From Verrucomicrobiia bacterium (GTDB taxonomy: Bacteria; Verrucomicrobiota; Verrucomicrobiia; Verrucomicrobiales; Akkermansiaceae), in contig JAUIGV010000001.1 in NCBI GenBank assembly GCA_030432565.1, positions 186,001 to 250,000 of the forward strand: 64,000 bases of DNA. The letters run 5' to 3'. This document shows, piece by piece, positions 19,352-30,493 of the stretch (positions are counted from its first letter, which is position 1; each line of letters opens with the position of its first letter). Under the pieces are notes generated by a model. The model made no database searches, had not been told where the DNA came from, and was given only the letters and a program-made list of their open reading frames with translations. Both the position numbers and the translations under genes were made by a program.

Positions 19352-20512
19352 GTGAATATCTTGAATCGAATTGTTCTTTTTGGTGCAGGAATGGTGGGTG
19401 CGACCTTTGCCGATGAGTCGGTGATTCGGGAAATTCTGCCTTCAAAAGAGGAGTCGGCATGGCTGGAAATCGATTGGAAAACGGATCTTTGGGAGGCGCG
19501 GAAGGAAGCGGCTCAAAGTGGTAAACCGATTTATCTTTGGGAGATGGACGGGCATCCGCTCGGATGCGTCTGAAACAACGGAGTGGCCGACAGGTTGTTG
19601 GTCTTTGCAAACGAGGAAGTGCAAGAACTCCTGAAGGAAAAGTTCGTCCCGGTGGCTGCGGATGACTGGTATCAGCGGCGGCGAAAGGACAGGGTTGGCG
19701 AGTTCTTTGCGAAAGTGGTCGATCAGAGTCCAAGGAAAGGGAATCACACCAAGCAGGGGCACTATGTTTTTACCGCAACCGGAAAACTGCTAGGGTTCAA
19801 TAATAACAGGGGGCCTGAGAGGCGGTTGAAGATGATGAGGGATGCGCTCACTGCGTGGGAGGAGCTCCCCGTAAGCGAGAGGACGATGGTGGTTCCCGCA
19901 CCTGGAAAGAATGACGAGGGATTTCATCGTGAACTTCCGGAAGGCGGGCAAATCGTGAAGGTTTTCACGCGCTGCCTGGAGGAAAGAGAAGGTCGCTTGC
20001 AAAAGCTGTCGGCGGAAAAAATTGGAAACCTTTCCGCAGTGGATCACTTGTGGTTGCGCAAGGAAGAGATCATGAAACTGGAAGGACTGATCGAATCGGG
20101 AGGGGGGGAGATTTCAAAAGACCTTTCGCTGCGAATCGCAAGATTTCATCTTCGGGACAATACGAGGGGGGAGCCGCGCGACTGGAAGAAAGACGAAGTT
20201 CGTGGATGTTCCTTAAAGGTTGATGGAAGGGGGATTGTGACGGGCAACTTCTTGATTGAGTCCGGCGATGGAAAGATGGGATATCAGGGAAAGATTGAGG
20301 GCGTGATTGCGGTGAAGGAAGGGCGGTTGACGAAGTTTGACACCCTGGTGATTGGTGATCACTGGGGACACAGCCGATACACCGGAGGGGCGAGACCGGG
20401 GCGGAATCCGATGGGGCAGGTTTTTCGACTCTCAGAGGGCAAAAAAGAAAGTGACCGAATTCCGCCCCAGGCGATCCGTTGGGCACCCGGATATTGGGAG
20501 CCGGAGAAGTGA
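19352..20512 (+). CDS. Candidate selenoprotein: secreted thioredoxin-like protein (Sec at codon 74)
   Basis: The gene is read through an in-frame TGA at 19571-19573, giving 386 residues with selenocysteine at position 74. It starts at GTG 19352 with a signal peptide (about 1-20). A thioredoxin-like domain follows ('AQSGKPIYLWEMDG', then G-C-V-U-N-N-G) and continues in the same frame with 'EEVQELLKEKFVPVAADDW' and 'GHYVFTATGKLLG', the expected helix and strands. The C-terminal 180 residues form a second domain I do not recognise. Codons after the TGA are clearly coding and stay in frame to 20512. A hairpin 11 bases after the TGA fits a bacterial SECIS. Without Sec decoding the product would stop at 73 residues, so a nonsense pseudogene is the alternative. 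Confidence 0.75.
19585..19603 (+). promoter_or_regulatory. Putative bacterial SECIS hairpin, selenoprotein 1
   Basis: Starting 11 bases after the TGA, GGCCGAC pairs with GTTGGTC (7 bp, two of them G-U) around a 5-base loop AGGTT with G at loop position 2. The known E. coli fdhF element also begins about 11 bases after its UGA and has G residues in the loop. The hairpin lies within the coding sequence, as bacterial SECIS elements do. Pairing was found by eye; folding energy was not computed. Confidence 0.65.
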
Positions 20513-20535
20513 AACAGCAATGTCCACGCTCCTAG

Positions 20536-21111
20536 TTAAAAAAGGACTCCGATGGCGGATCCTTCTTTGAAAAGGATCTGGTGTGATCTCTTCGCGAGAA
20601 ATTTCGGGAAGGGATCGAGAGGTTCGTTGACCAGGATAATATCGCCCTGATGCTCGTCCATGAAGGCATTCATGGCATGATAGGTGTCGTCATTATAGAC
20701 GAGGAAGCTTGCGATGATGAGATCGACTTCGGGAAGGTCAAGTTGTTCGTAACGGCCGGCCAATGAGGTGAAATTTTGAATGTCATTCCAGGCAAGTTGC
20801 TCCCGGCAGAGGGCAAGGGCGGTGGGGGAGAGGTCATTGATCCAAATGTGCCTGGCATGACGGCCCAGGATGAGGGTTTCAGCTCCGACACCGGCTCCGA
20901 GGATCAAGACGCGTTTGTCTTTGAAGAGTTCGATGTTTTTGGACAACCAGCCGGTGAGGACTTCGGTGATGTCCCAGCGGACGTCGTAGTAGACTTCCAC
21001 CCCGGAGCTCATTTCGTCCATGATTTCTTTCTCCACCCGTGGGTGGGTGAGATCCATCAGAGCAAAGGTTTCTTGCCCGATGGTGAAGGGTTGAAAGAGG
21101 GAAGAGGGCAT
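20536..21111 (-). CDS. Class I SAM-dependent methyltransferase (METTL21/Nnt1-like)
   Basis: This 191-residue cytoplasmic methyltransferase has motif I 'VLILGAGVGAETLILG', a motif II-type acidic 'INDLSPTAL' and 'PEVDLIIASFLVYND' near the position of the catalytic or post-I motifs. The arrangement resembles lysine or nicotinamide N-methyltransferases of the METTL21/Nnt1 group. The start at 21111 (ATG, before 'PSSLFQPF') is supported by the paralogous remnant at 22915-23061, which begins to align at the same Ser-Leu-Phe. It converges on the selenoprotein gene with 23 bases between stops. The substrate is unknown. Confidence 0.75.
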   Translation of the reverse strand: MPSSLFQPFTIGQETFALMDLTHPRVEKEIMDEMSSGVEVYYDVRWDITEVLTGWLSKNIELFKDKRVLILGAGVGAETLILGRHARHIWINDLSPTALALCREQLAWNDIQNFTSLAGRYEQLDLPEVDLIIASFLVYNDDTYHAMNAFMDEHQGDIILVNEPLDPFPKFLAKRSHQILFKEGSAIGVLF

Positions 21112-21307
21112 ACTGGAACGGGAGGAGAGTGGATGTTGTGGTTGGGGAATGCAAGGGTGGGGCGAGAAAATGAGCGCATGGGCAAAGATGATTTCAGTGG
21201 CGACATTCTGCCTGATTTGAAAATGGAAGATTGAACCTGTTCGCTGAAGGGGCGGTTCCGTCGATCCGCCTTGCGTTTTTCCGGGCGCACCTGAGACTGC
21301 GCGGGCC

Positions 21308-22903
21308 ATGGTTGAACTTCAGGTAATCCAAACCTCGGGGATTGAGGTGATGATCCGCAATGTTGTCGAGTCTGACATCCCGGGGATGATCGCGCTCCAT
21401 CGGCGGTGCTTTCCGGCCATGATGGAGTCGGATGAAGCGTGGCGCGAGGATCAGCTTTTGAGTCATCTTGAGGTTTTTCCCGAAGGGCAGGTGGTGCTGG
21501 AAGTGGAGGGGCAGGTGGTGGCGGTTGCTTCCAGCCTGATCGTCGATCTTGGTCAAAATCCACTCCGCCATCACACCTACTATGGAGTGACGGACGATGG
21601 TTATTTTTACAACCACGACCCGGAGGGCGACACCCTTTACGGGGCTGATGTTTATGTTGATCCAGCGTTTCAGGGAAAGGGGCTCGGGAGGCTGCTTTAC
21701 CAGGTGCGGCGGGACTTATGCCGCCGCCTGAATCTGCGTCGGATTCTCGGAGGGGGACGTCTATGGCGGTATTCCGAGTATGTCGATCTCCTGACTCCGC
21801 AGGAATATGTCGCGCAGGTGAAAGAGGGCGAAATCGCTGATCCGGTGCTTGGGTTCCAGCTGCGGGAGGGTTTTGTGGTGCGGGGAATCATGAAGAATTA
21901 CATTCGCGATCCCAAGAGCTGCAATCATGCTTCTTTGATCGAGTGGCTGAATCCCGACTACCAGGTCGACCCTGATGAGGAGCGCAATGTCAGGGTGGCC
22001 TGTGTGCAGTATCAGATGCGACGGATCGCTGATTTTGATGAGTTCGCGGCGCAAGTTCGCTATTTTGCGGAAACGGCCGGGGAAGACTACGGGGCCGAGT
22101 TTGTTGTGTTCCCTGAATTTCTTTCGGTCCAGTTACTTTCCGCGCTTGAGCCGATGGGATCGCGCGAGGGGATTCGCAAGCTATCCGGGTTTACCGGGCA
22201 ATTTGTTGAGTTGATGGCATCGCTGGCCAAGGAGCAGGGGCTTTACCTGATTGCGGGATCACATCCGGTGGCCCAGGAGGATGGTTCCCTTCACAACGTT
22301 GCCATGATTTTTCGCCCCGATGGATCCTATGTGAGTCAGCCCAAGTTGCACATCACCCCGAGCGAGCGGACCTGGTGGGGCATCACCGGGGGGGATTCCT
22401 TGATCGTGGTGCAAACTCCAAAAGCCAGGATCGGGGTTCTCATTTGTTACGACGTGGAGTTTCCCGAAGCGGCAAGGTATCTTGCTGACCAGGGGGTTGA
22501 AATTCTGATTGTGCCTTATTGCACCGACAACCGTCAGGGCTATCTACGGGTCAATACTTGCGCGGCGGCGCGGGCGATTGAAAACCAGATTTATGTCGCA
22601 ACGGCTGGCGTGGTGGGAAACCTTCCCGACGTTCCAGCGATGGATATTCACTACGGGCGGGCTGCGGTTTACACTCCGTCGGACTTTGAGTTTGCACGGG
22701 ATGGAATTCAGGCCGAAGCCGACCCCAACATTGAGACCCTGCTGGTGACCGATTTGAATATTTCGGATCTTTACCGCTCGCGCGCAAGTGGTTCGGTGAC
22801 GCCAATGAATGATCGTCGCCACGATCTTTTTGAGTTCGTGAGCCATCTGCACAGCGAATATCAATCGCCCGGCGTGCAGGAATCGACAACCTCCGAAGAG
22901 TAA
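21308..22903 (+). CDS. GNAT acetyltransferase fused to nitrilase-family amidohydrolase
   Basis: This 531-residue protein has two domains. An N-terminal GNAT domain spans about 13-210 with the acetyl-CoA motif 'VDPAFQGKGLGRLL' (117-130). A C-terminal carbon-nitrogen hydrolase domain spans about 225-510 with the full catalytic triad: Glu270 ('VFPEF'), Lys346 ('QPKLHIT') and Cys380 ('LICYDVEFPE'). The fusion is a known bacterial architecture thought to act on amide- or amine-containing metabolites. There is no signal peptide, so it is cytoplasmic. It is divergent from the methyltransferase gene with 196 bases between. The substrate is unknown. Confidence 0.9.
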   Translation: MVELQVIQTSGIEVMIRNVVESDIPGMIALHRRCFPAMMESDEAWREDQLLSHLEVFPEGQVVLEVEGQVVAVASSLIVDLGQNPLRHHTYYGVTDDGYFYNHDPEGDTLYGADVYVDPAFQGKGLGRLLYQVRRDLCRRLNLRRILGGGRLWRYSEYVDLLTPQEYVAQVKEGEIADPVLGFQLREGFVVRGIMKNYIRDPKSCNHASLIEWLNPDYQVDPDEERNVRVACVQYQMRRIADFDEFAAQVRYFAETAGEDYGAEFVVFPEFLSVQLLSALEPMGSREGIRKLSGFTGQFVELMASLAKEQGLYLIAGSHPVAQEDGSLHNVAMIFRPDGSYVSQPKLHITPSERTWWGITGGDSLIVVQTPKARIGVLICYDVEFPEAARYLADQGVEILIVPYCTDNRQGYLRVNTCAAARAIENQIYVATAGVVGNLPDVPAMDIHYGRAAVYTPSDFEFARDGIQAEADPNIETLLVTDLNISDLYRSRASGSVTPMNDRRHDLFEFVSHLHSEYQSPGVQESTTSEE

Positions 22904-22914
22904 CGCGACTTTGC

Positions 22915-23061
22915 TTATTGGAAGATAAGGGGCCAATGGACGTCGCCGCAGACGTCCCCGCTCCGGCTCATTTCGTCCATGATTTCTTTCCCGGCCCGAG
23001 GGCGGGAGAGTTTCGTCAGGGCAAACGTTTCTTCGTCGACGCGGGCGTTTCCAAAGAGGGA
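22915..23061 (-). pseudogene. Remnant of a paralogue of the methyltransferase at 20536-21111
   Basis: Read on the minus strand, this stretch encodes about 48 residues that align with the N-terminus of the nearby methyltransferase. Shared are the initial 'SLF', 'ETFAL', 'PR', the block 'KEIMDEMS' and 'DV.W'. The similarity also shows at DNA level ('catttcgtccatgatttctt' occurs in both). It stops at a TGA at 22915-22917 before the SAM-binding part, so it cannot be functional. It lies directly downstream of the ABC-F gene. It is a decayed partial duplication, in the same orientation as the intact gene. Confidence 0.75.
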
Positions 23062-23066
23062 TTTGA

Positions 23067-25043
<1,977 letters not shown>

Positions 25044-25170
25044 GCGGGAGGGTTAGTCGAGACGAGCGGGATTTAGAATCAAAAACCGACGATGAAAGCC
25101 GGTGAATGGAGTGCTTTTCGCAATGGGGTGGTTGGGGGAGGGGAATCTCCCTCGCTTTCACAGACGATAA

Positions 25171-25779
25171 TTAGTTTTGCCGATGAAGTGGCTTGATCCG
25201 CATTTTGCGGAACTTCACCCAACCGGCGTGGCCTTCGGCGCCGTAGGTCTGGATGGCGAGGTGGCCGGGAGCAAGGTGCTTTGCGAGGCGTCTGGCGTCC
25301 TGGTAGTCGACAATTTTTTGGCCGTTGAGCCAGACCTGGATATGAGGGCCGATTGCTCTGATCCGGAGGGAATTCCAGACCTTGGGCTTACGGAATTGGT
25401 CCTTGGCATCTCCCTTGTCGAGCCAGTCGCTGAGATAGAGTCCGACCGGTTCCCCGGCAGCTCCACGACCGATATTAACTTGAAGACGATCGCCCTTCTG
25501 TTCCGGATGGTAGCGAAGATAGATGCCGCTATTGTATTTGCCGTGTTCGTCGATCTTAAAGTCCAAGATGACTTCAAAGTCCTGAAACGTCGCTTTTGAC
25601 AAGAGGAGGCCCGAGCGCTTGGGGTCGCCGTCCTGACCACCGGAAAGGACACCCTTCTGATAAGACCATTTGGCACTCCCTTTCGAGGTCCAATCATCAA
25701 GGGAGTTGGAAGGAAAAAGAGAGAGTTCTTCCGCGTGAAGAATAGAGCCGGCGAAGAAAAAAAGGAGAACGCGAATCAT
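25171..25779 (-). CDS. Secreted DUF1080 domain protein
   Basis: This 202-residue secreted protein has a signal peptide ('VLLFFFAGSILHA') and a single DUF1080 domain (concanavalin-like; 3-keto-disaccharide hydrolase or binding family) over nearly the whole length. Family features seen are 'NSLDDWTSKGSAKWSYQKG', 'FEVILDFKIDEHGKYNSGIYLRY' and 'IQVWLNGQKIVDYQD'. The start at 25779 is set by the signal peptide; the frame runs on upstream but is not protein-like. It probably belongs to the minus-strand operon with the oxidoreductase (164 bases away) and the CxxCH protein upstream. Confidence 0.85.
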   Translation of the reverse strand: MIRVLLFFFAGSILHAEELSLFPSNSLDDWTSKGSAKWSYQKGVLSGGQDGDPKRSGLLLSKATFQDFEVILDFKIDEHGKYNSGIYLRYHPEQKGDRLQVNIGRGAAGEPVGLYLSDWLDKGDAKDQFRKPKVWNSLRIRAIGPHIQVWLNGQKIVDYQDARRLAKHLAPGHLAIQTYGAEGHAGWVKFRKMRIKPLHRQN

Positions 25780-25943
25780 GGGATGATAAATTTTGGAAGG
25801 GTTTGAGAATGAGGCAATCAAATTGAGTGCTGCCGGGTGATGTTGTGAGATCGTCGAAGTGAATCTCACGAGGGTGGATTGACAGATGATCTGGTGACGA
25901 TGAGGGCGGGAAATCATTCGATTGGAGCGGTCATGCTGCGCGT

Positions 25944-26915
25944 CTATTTTGCCATAGCCTTGGCGAGAACCTCCTTGAGTGTCACGGGTTTGCCTCCACG
26001 GCGTTTACTTTCGTCGGCGGCTTCCATGAAGGTGAACAATTCGATGGTCTCAGTCGCTGAGACAGGCGGGCTTTTGGTCTGAAAAAACTTAACGACTTCC
26101 ACAACCAAAGGGGCGTATCCGTCATAGGCTCCGACGGCGACCTCTTCCCCCTTTGCATTGCGGGCGATGCCTGAGTAGCCTTTGCCTTCTCTGAAAATTC
26201 CGGTTCGTCCATCTTCCCAGGTGCCTTCCACCTCGATCAAGCCGTCTGAGGTCGTTCTCCGGATGACGGACTGGCATCCGGTTCCCATGACGGTGATGAG
26301 TGACTCGCAACCGTGCACGCCATACCAATAGAGATCAGGGTGGTGGGGCTCGATTTTTGCGGGACTGGAACACAGAGCGTAGGTGACTTTACCAATCGAT
26401 CCTCCCCGGACGGCCTGGGTGCTTTTGCCATAGCGGAGTGATGACGATGAAAAAACGGGAACACCTGCTTCCTTGGCAAGCTTGTAGATTTCAAGCGCGT
26501 CGCTCAGGCTGCCGGCGACAGGCTTGTCGAGAAAAAGGGGCAGGCCTGCCGCGATCACTGGCTTTGCTTGTGAGAGATGGGGCCGGCCGTCGACACTTTC
26601 AATCATGACTGCGTCGACCTTGCTGCAGAGGTCTTCGATGGTTTCACAAATCTCGACGCCGAAGTCTTCTTTCAGGGTCTTGGTATAATCATCTACTCTA
26701 GAAATACTCGTTTCGATGTCAGGGCTTCCTCCTTTAAAGGCCGCAACGACTTTGGCTCCTGAAACATGATTCTTTGATTTAGGGTCATTGATGATTTTGG
26801 TGAAGGCTGTGACATGAGAGGTATCCAGTCCAATCATGCCAATACGAATAGGGTCTTTTGCGGTGAGGGATGAGAGTCCCAGCAGCGAGGAGAAGAGAAT
26901 GAGGAGTTTTTTCAT
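25944..26915 (-). CDS. Secreted Gfo/Idh/MocA-type oxidoreductase
   Basis: This 323-residue NAD(P)-dependent sugar dehydrogenase-type protein has an N-terminal signal-like segment ('LLILFSSLLGLSSLTA') followed by 'IRIGMIGLDTSHVTAF'. The Rossmann fold glycine motif is therefore degenerate. 'PLFLDKPVAGS' matches the conserved 'EKP' motif of the family with Asp in place of Glu. Export is unusual for an NAD-dependent enzyme but common in PVC homologues. The start overlaps the stop of the upstream CxxCH gene as ATGA. The role is probably oxidation of a sugar or inositol-like compound; the degenerate motif makes catalytic activity uncertain. Confidence 0.85.
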   Translation of the reverse strand: MKKLLILFSSLLGLSSLTAKDPIRIGMIGLDTSHVTAFTKIINDPKSKNHVSGAKVVAAFKGGSPDIETSISRVDDYTKTLKEDFGVEICETIEDLCSKVDAVMIESVDGRPHLSQAKPVIAAGLPLFLDKPVAGSLSDALEIYKLAKEAGVPVFSSSSLRYGKSTQAVRGGSIGKVTYALCSSPAKIEPHHPDLYWYGVHGCESLITVMGTGCQSVIRRTTSDGLIEVEGTWEDGRTGIFREGKGYSGIARNAKGEEVAVGAYDGYAPLVVEVVKFFQTKSPPVSATETIELFTFMEAADESKRRGGKPVTLKEVLAKAMAK

Positions 26916-29900
26916 TTGGTAATGGGTTGGGAGATTCGAAGATAAGCGAAGAGATTTTGAAGTTCGGTGTCGTTGAGCCCATTGAGGAGGCCGGCCGGCA
27001 TGAGGCTGCGGCCCGCCGGCTTGATGAGCTTGATGTCTTTTCGTGAAACCGTGATGTCGGCACCATCGAAGCCCCGAATGACGATGCTGTTTTGGTGTTC
27101 ATCGGAAAGAAAGCCGCTTAAAATTTGCTTGTCGGTGGTTGTGACTACGACGTTTTCATACCCCTCCCGGATCTCGGCACTAGGGTCCAGAATACTCACT
27201 AACATGGTTCCGAGATCGTCCCGTTGGTAGCGTGTGAGATCCGGCCCGACGTCGCCACCTTTAAAGAAGAGTTTGTGGCAGCTGGCGCATCGTGCGGTAA
27301 AGATGCTCTCGCCCGCGTATGGGTCGCCGGGACGATTTGCGAGAATTTTTCGCAAAACATCTGCTCGGAGTGAAGGTGTCTTTTTTTCCTCACCGGGAAA
27401 ATATTTGGCGAGAAGTGAATGGATCGTGTCATCCCCGTGAAGTGCGATTCGAGCGATGAGATCCTGATCAATGTCATCGGGTGGAATTGTGTCAGGGCCG
27501 ATGTTCTCCAGGAGGGTCTTGCTCCAGATGGCGCGCGAGGCGAGGAGATTACGAATGGAGGCTTGCAGAGTGGCGGAAAGCTTTGGGTAGGATTTTACAA
27601 GTGATTCTCCGATGGTCTCGTCGTCGTATCTCTGGAGCGAAATGATCGCGGCCCGGCTTAATTCGATATTTGTTCCCGAAGTCGCGAGATCAAGAAGCTT
27701 TGTCCTGACTTTGGCTTCGCCTTGATGACTTCCGAAAGCCCTGATGGCCGCAAGTCGATCAGCCGGATTTGCTTTGGGGTCGGAGAGTAGTGTCAGACCT
27801 TCAGTGAGAGCTAGGGGATCGCCTCTTCGAATCCGCATGGAGAGAGAGGAATGGTCCAACTTGCTCGATAGTTCATCCGGCAGGGGTGGGATAATTCTCC
27901 CCTCGAAAGCCTTTTCAAATCCCTTCATCAGGGCGGCGCGGCCAGCGTCATTCGGCGCGAGCTTCAATAGGCGGGCGCAATCTAGGAAATTGCTAAGAGA
28001 TCCTGCTTCCGCGAACCGTCTCATAAGACGCGGGGCGATGTGTTTCAAAAAGAATGCAGATGACCAAAGCCTGGTGTCATCAAACATGGCGAGCACTGCT
28101 TCCGCGTTGTTTTCACAATGTGCTTCCACGGCATGCCAGGCCATCAGGGGAATGAAAGGGTCGTGAAGGTGCTCGGGACGCCAGATAATTTCCCTGACCA
28201 GAGCGAGACTTTGCTCGTGCTTCAGGCGACATGCGGTGGAGAGAATCTGGCATTGGACTTCTGCTGTCTCCCGATTGGCCCGTTTTTTGATTTGTTCAAA
28301 AATTTCCGGCCCAAGGTTTTTCTTGTCACCGGAGAGTCTGATGGTCCAGGCACGAACCATCGGCGCCGGGTGAGCGAGTGTTCGAAGAGCGGTTTCGGGA
28401 TCTAGTTTATCCAGCTGATGGAGGACCCAAAGCGCTTCAAGGGCCGGGTGAGAACCTGCCTTTCTGAGGAGATTCTTGATCTCAGGCACGAGTGTTGAGT
28501 CCGCCCTCTGGGCTAACAAACGAACTGCGGTTTGCCGCTGCCAAAGGTTGTCGTGACTGAGGAGCGCGATGAGTTCCCGCGAGGATTTTGTCTCCAAATT
28601 ACGATCCTTGATCAAGGATGCCTCTCTTCCCCGAAGCCGATAAATCCGCCCGCTGTCGGGATCGATTTGCCCTTGGTAGTTCTGTCCGTGGGCGATGTAT
28701 TGTTCGCGGAAATCGGACAAGATCACACCTCCGCATGGAGCATGGGCCAAATAGACCGGTCGGAAAGTGAGGTCATCGCTGCGAAGGGGAAATCCGGTGT
28801 CAGAGGTTTTGAAGCTGCTGCCAGTCGCGGTCCGGGTTGAGGAAACGAGATAGTGATGCAAGGGATCGACACTCAAAAGTTGCCCCTGAAGCCGCGGCGG
28901 CAGGGCTGTGGCATTCACGCAAATTCCAAAATGGGAAAAGCGGGAAATGGGATTGGTGGTCGCCATCATTGAGAGCTCACCAAATGAGAAGGGATTTGGG
29001 GGCGGGCCAAATTTTCCAGGGTTTTTCCCCTGCTTGAGATACTGTCCATTTTGCACAAAGTGAAAGCCCCGGGTATTGCCCCCATTGTGCCCGCTGAAGA
29101 GCCTTCCCTCGGCATCAAAACCAAGGCCGAAGGTGTTTCCTCCGCCATCGGCAAAGACCTCGAATTCTTTTCTGAGTGGGTGGTAGCGCCAAACAATGGG
29201 GCCCTCGTTGTAGATGGGCGCATCATCAAAACCCGGCCGGGTCACCCGGCTGGTTGTCGTGCTTCCCTGTCCTCCATAAAGCCAGCCATCCGGACCCCAT
29301 GTCAGTCCGTTGGCAACACTATGGGTGTCTTCGAGGCCGAAGCCGGCGAGTCGAATTTCAGGATCTCCTTCGGGAATGTCGTCACCGTCGTCGTCCCTGT
29401 AAAAAAGAAGATAGGGAGTGTGCATGACCCAAATGCCGCCCCAGCCATGGACGACGGAGTTTGCCATATTCAATCCCTCCAGGACATTCTTGCTCGTCTC
29501 GTAGGTGCCGTCTCCATCGAGATCTTCATGAACGCTAATGATATCGGCTCCCTGTTCATGATCCGGTGGAGCCGGAGGAATACGATCATACTTCGAGCGA
29601 TAGTATTGGTCCCGCCCAATCATTCTGAGTCCGGCGGGATAGGGATACTGGCGATATTGGGCGACCCACAGTCGTCCCCGGGTGTCAAAACTGAAGTGAG
29701 TGGGCTGTGCGATTTTCGGTTCGCTGAGCAAGGCATCGATGACGAGATCATCATCGGTTTTCAACAAGACGAGGTCCTCACCAGGTGGAACCTGCTTTCC
29801 ACGAATGGGTTCAATGGTGCGGGCCAGAGGGCGGCTTGAGAGTTTAAACTGACTTGCCGGGTATGCGGCGAAGGCAGGCTTTTCAGCTCGGGGTTGAAGT

Positions 29901-30376
29901 TCGATTGCCGTGGGCTTCGTGGTCGTTGATTCCCATTCACTTCCCAGAGTCAACTCGTGGAAGTAGTCGAGTAGAACTGGAGATGAACTCATCATCTCCC
30001 CGTCGACTTCACTGCCAATCCGGATGACCAGGTTGTTGAACTTTGTTTTTTCGAGAACACCTTTGGGCACCTTAAAGCGCTGCTCTTTGCCAAAGGGCAC
30101 TCCGGTGGAATTGATGATACTTTGACCATTTAGAAAAATCTCAAACTGTCCTGGAATATTTGAGATCGCGAAGACCGTTGAGCTTCGCCACAGATCACGT
30201 TCATCTCCTGCTGAGTTGACCAGCCGATCCGGGACTTGAAAAAAACAACGCAACCAAAGGTGTGTGGGAACGGAATCTTTTTTGACAGGGAGCGTGATTC
30301 GGTTCCAGCTTGGCTCGCTGGCATTTGCCAGAGAGAGCAAACTGAAGCAAGCAGTGGCAAGAAAAGCGCGAACCAT
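26912..30376 (-). CDS. PVC-type haem-binding CxxCH protein (propeller + HEAT + cytochrome c)
   Basis: This 1154-residue secreted protein has a signal peptide (about 1-19) and an N-terminal jelly-roll-like part at about 22-130. A PVC-type propeller with 'DLDGDGTYETSKNVLEGLNMAN' style calcium repeats spans about 190-560. HEAT-like helices span about 590-1000. A C-terminal cytochrome c domain carries 'CASCH' and the later 'RSLMPAGLLNGL'. It shares the latter three parts with the protein at 6905-10651 but lacks DUF1080. It is the first gene of the operon with the oxidoreductase and probably the DUF1080 gene. It likely takes electrons from periplasmic sugar oxidation. The partner and substrate are inferred. 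Confidence 0.88.
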   Translation of the reverse strand: MVRAFLATACFSLLSLANASEPSWNRITLPVKKDSVPTHLWLRCFFQVPDRLVNSAGDERDLWRSSTVFAISNIPGQFEIFLNGQSIINSTGVPFGKEQRFKVPKGVLEKTKFNNLVIRIGSEVDGEMMSSSPVLLDYFHELTLGSEWESTTTKPTAIELQPRAEKPAFAAYPASQFKLSSRPLARTIEPIRGKQVPPGEDLVLLKTDDDLVIDALLSEPKIAQPTHFSFDTRGRLWVAQYRQYPYPAGLRMIGRDQYYRSKYDRIPPAPPDHEQGADIISVHEDLDGDGTYETSKNVLEGLNMANSVVHGWGGIWVMHTPYLLFYRDDDGDDIPEGDPEIRLAGFGLEDTHSVANGLTWGPDGWLYGGQGSTTTSRVTRPGFDDAPIYNEGPIVWRYHPLRKEFEVFADGGGNTFGLGFDAEGRLFSGHNGGNTRGFHFVQNGQYLKQGKNPGKFGPPPNPFSFGELSMMATTNPISRFSHFGICVNATALPPRLQGQLLSVDPLHHYLVSSTRTATGSSFKTSDTGFPLRSDDLTFRPVYLAHAPCGGVILSDFREQYIAHGQNYQGQIDPDSGRIYRLRGREASLIKDRNLETKSSRELIALLSHDNLWQRQTAVRLLAQRADSTLVPEIKNLLRKAGSHPALEALWVLHQLDKLDPETALRTLAHPAPMVRAWTIRLSGDKKNLGPEIFEQIKKRANRETAEVQCQILSTACRLKHEQSLALVREIIWRPEHLHDPFIPLMAWHAVEAHCENNAEAVLAMFDDTRLWSSAFFLKHIAPRLMRRFAEAGSLSNFLDCARLLKLAPNDAGRAALMKGFEKAFEGRIIPPLPDELSSKLDHSSLSMRIRRGDPLALTEGLTLLSDPKANPADRLAAIRAFGSHQGEAKVRTKLLDLATSGTNIELSRAAIISLQRYDDETIGESLVKSYPKLSATLQASIRNLLASRAIWSKTLLENIGPDTIPPDDIDQDLIARIALHGDDTIHSLLAKYFPGEEKKTPSLRADVLRKILANRPGDPYAGESIFTARCASCHKLFFKGGDVGPDLTRYQRDDLGTMLVSILDPSAEIREGYENVVVTTTDKQILSGFLSDEHQNSIVIRGFDGADITVSRKDIKLIKPAGRSLMPAGLLNGLNDTELQNLFAYLRISQPITK

Positions 30377-30493
30377 CCTCCGATCATGTCAATCTGTCAT
30401 CTCGATAGAAGTAAAATCCGTGTTTATGAAACGCGACGATGCTCGCCAAATGGGCCTTGAGCATAACTTGGTGATTGTCTGGGAGGATCTTTT

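Noticed and set aside
21308-22903. GNAT-nitrilase fusion as a novel architecture
   Set aside because: The same two-domain fusion is known from other bacteria, so it is annotated but not reported as new.
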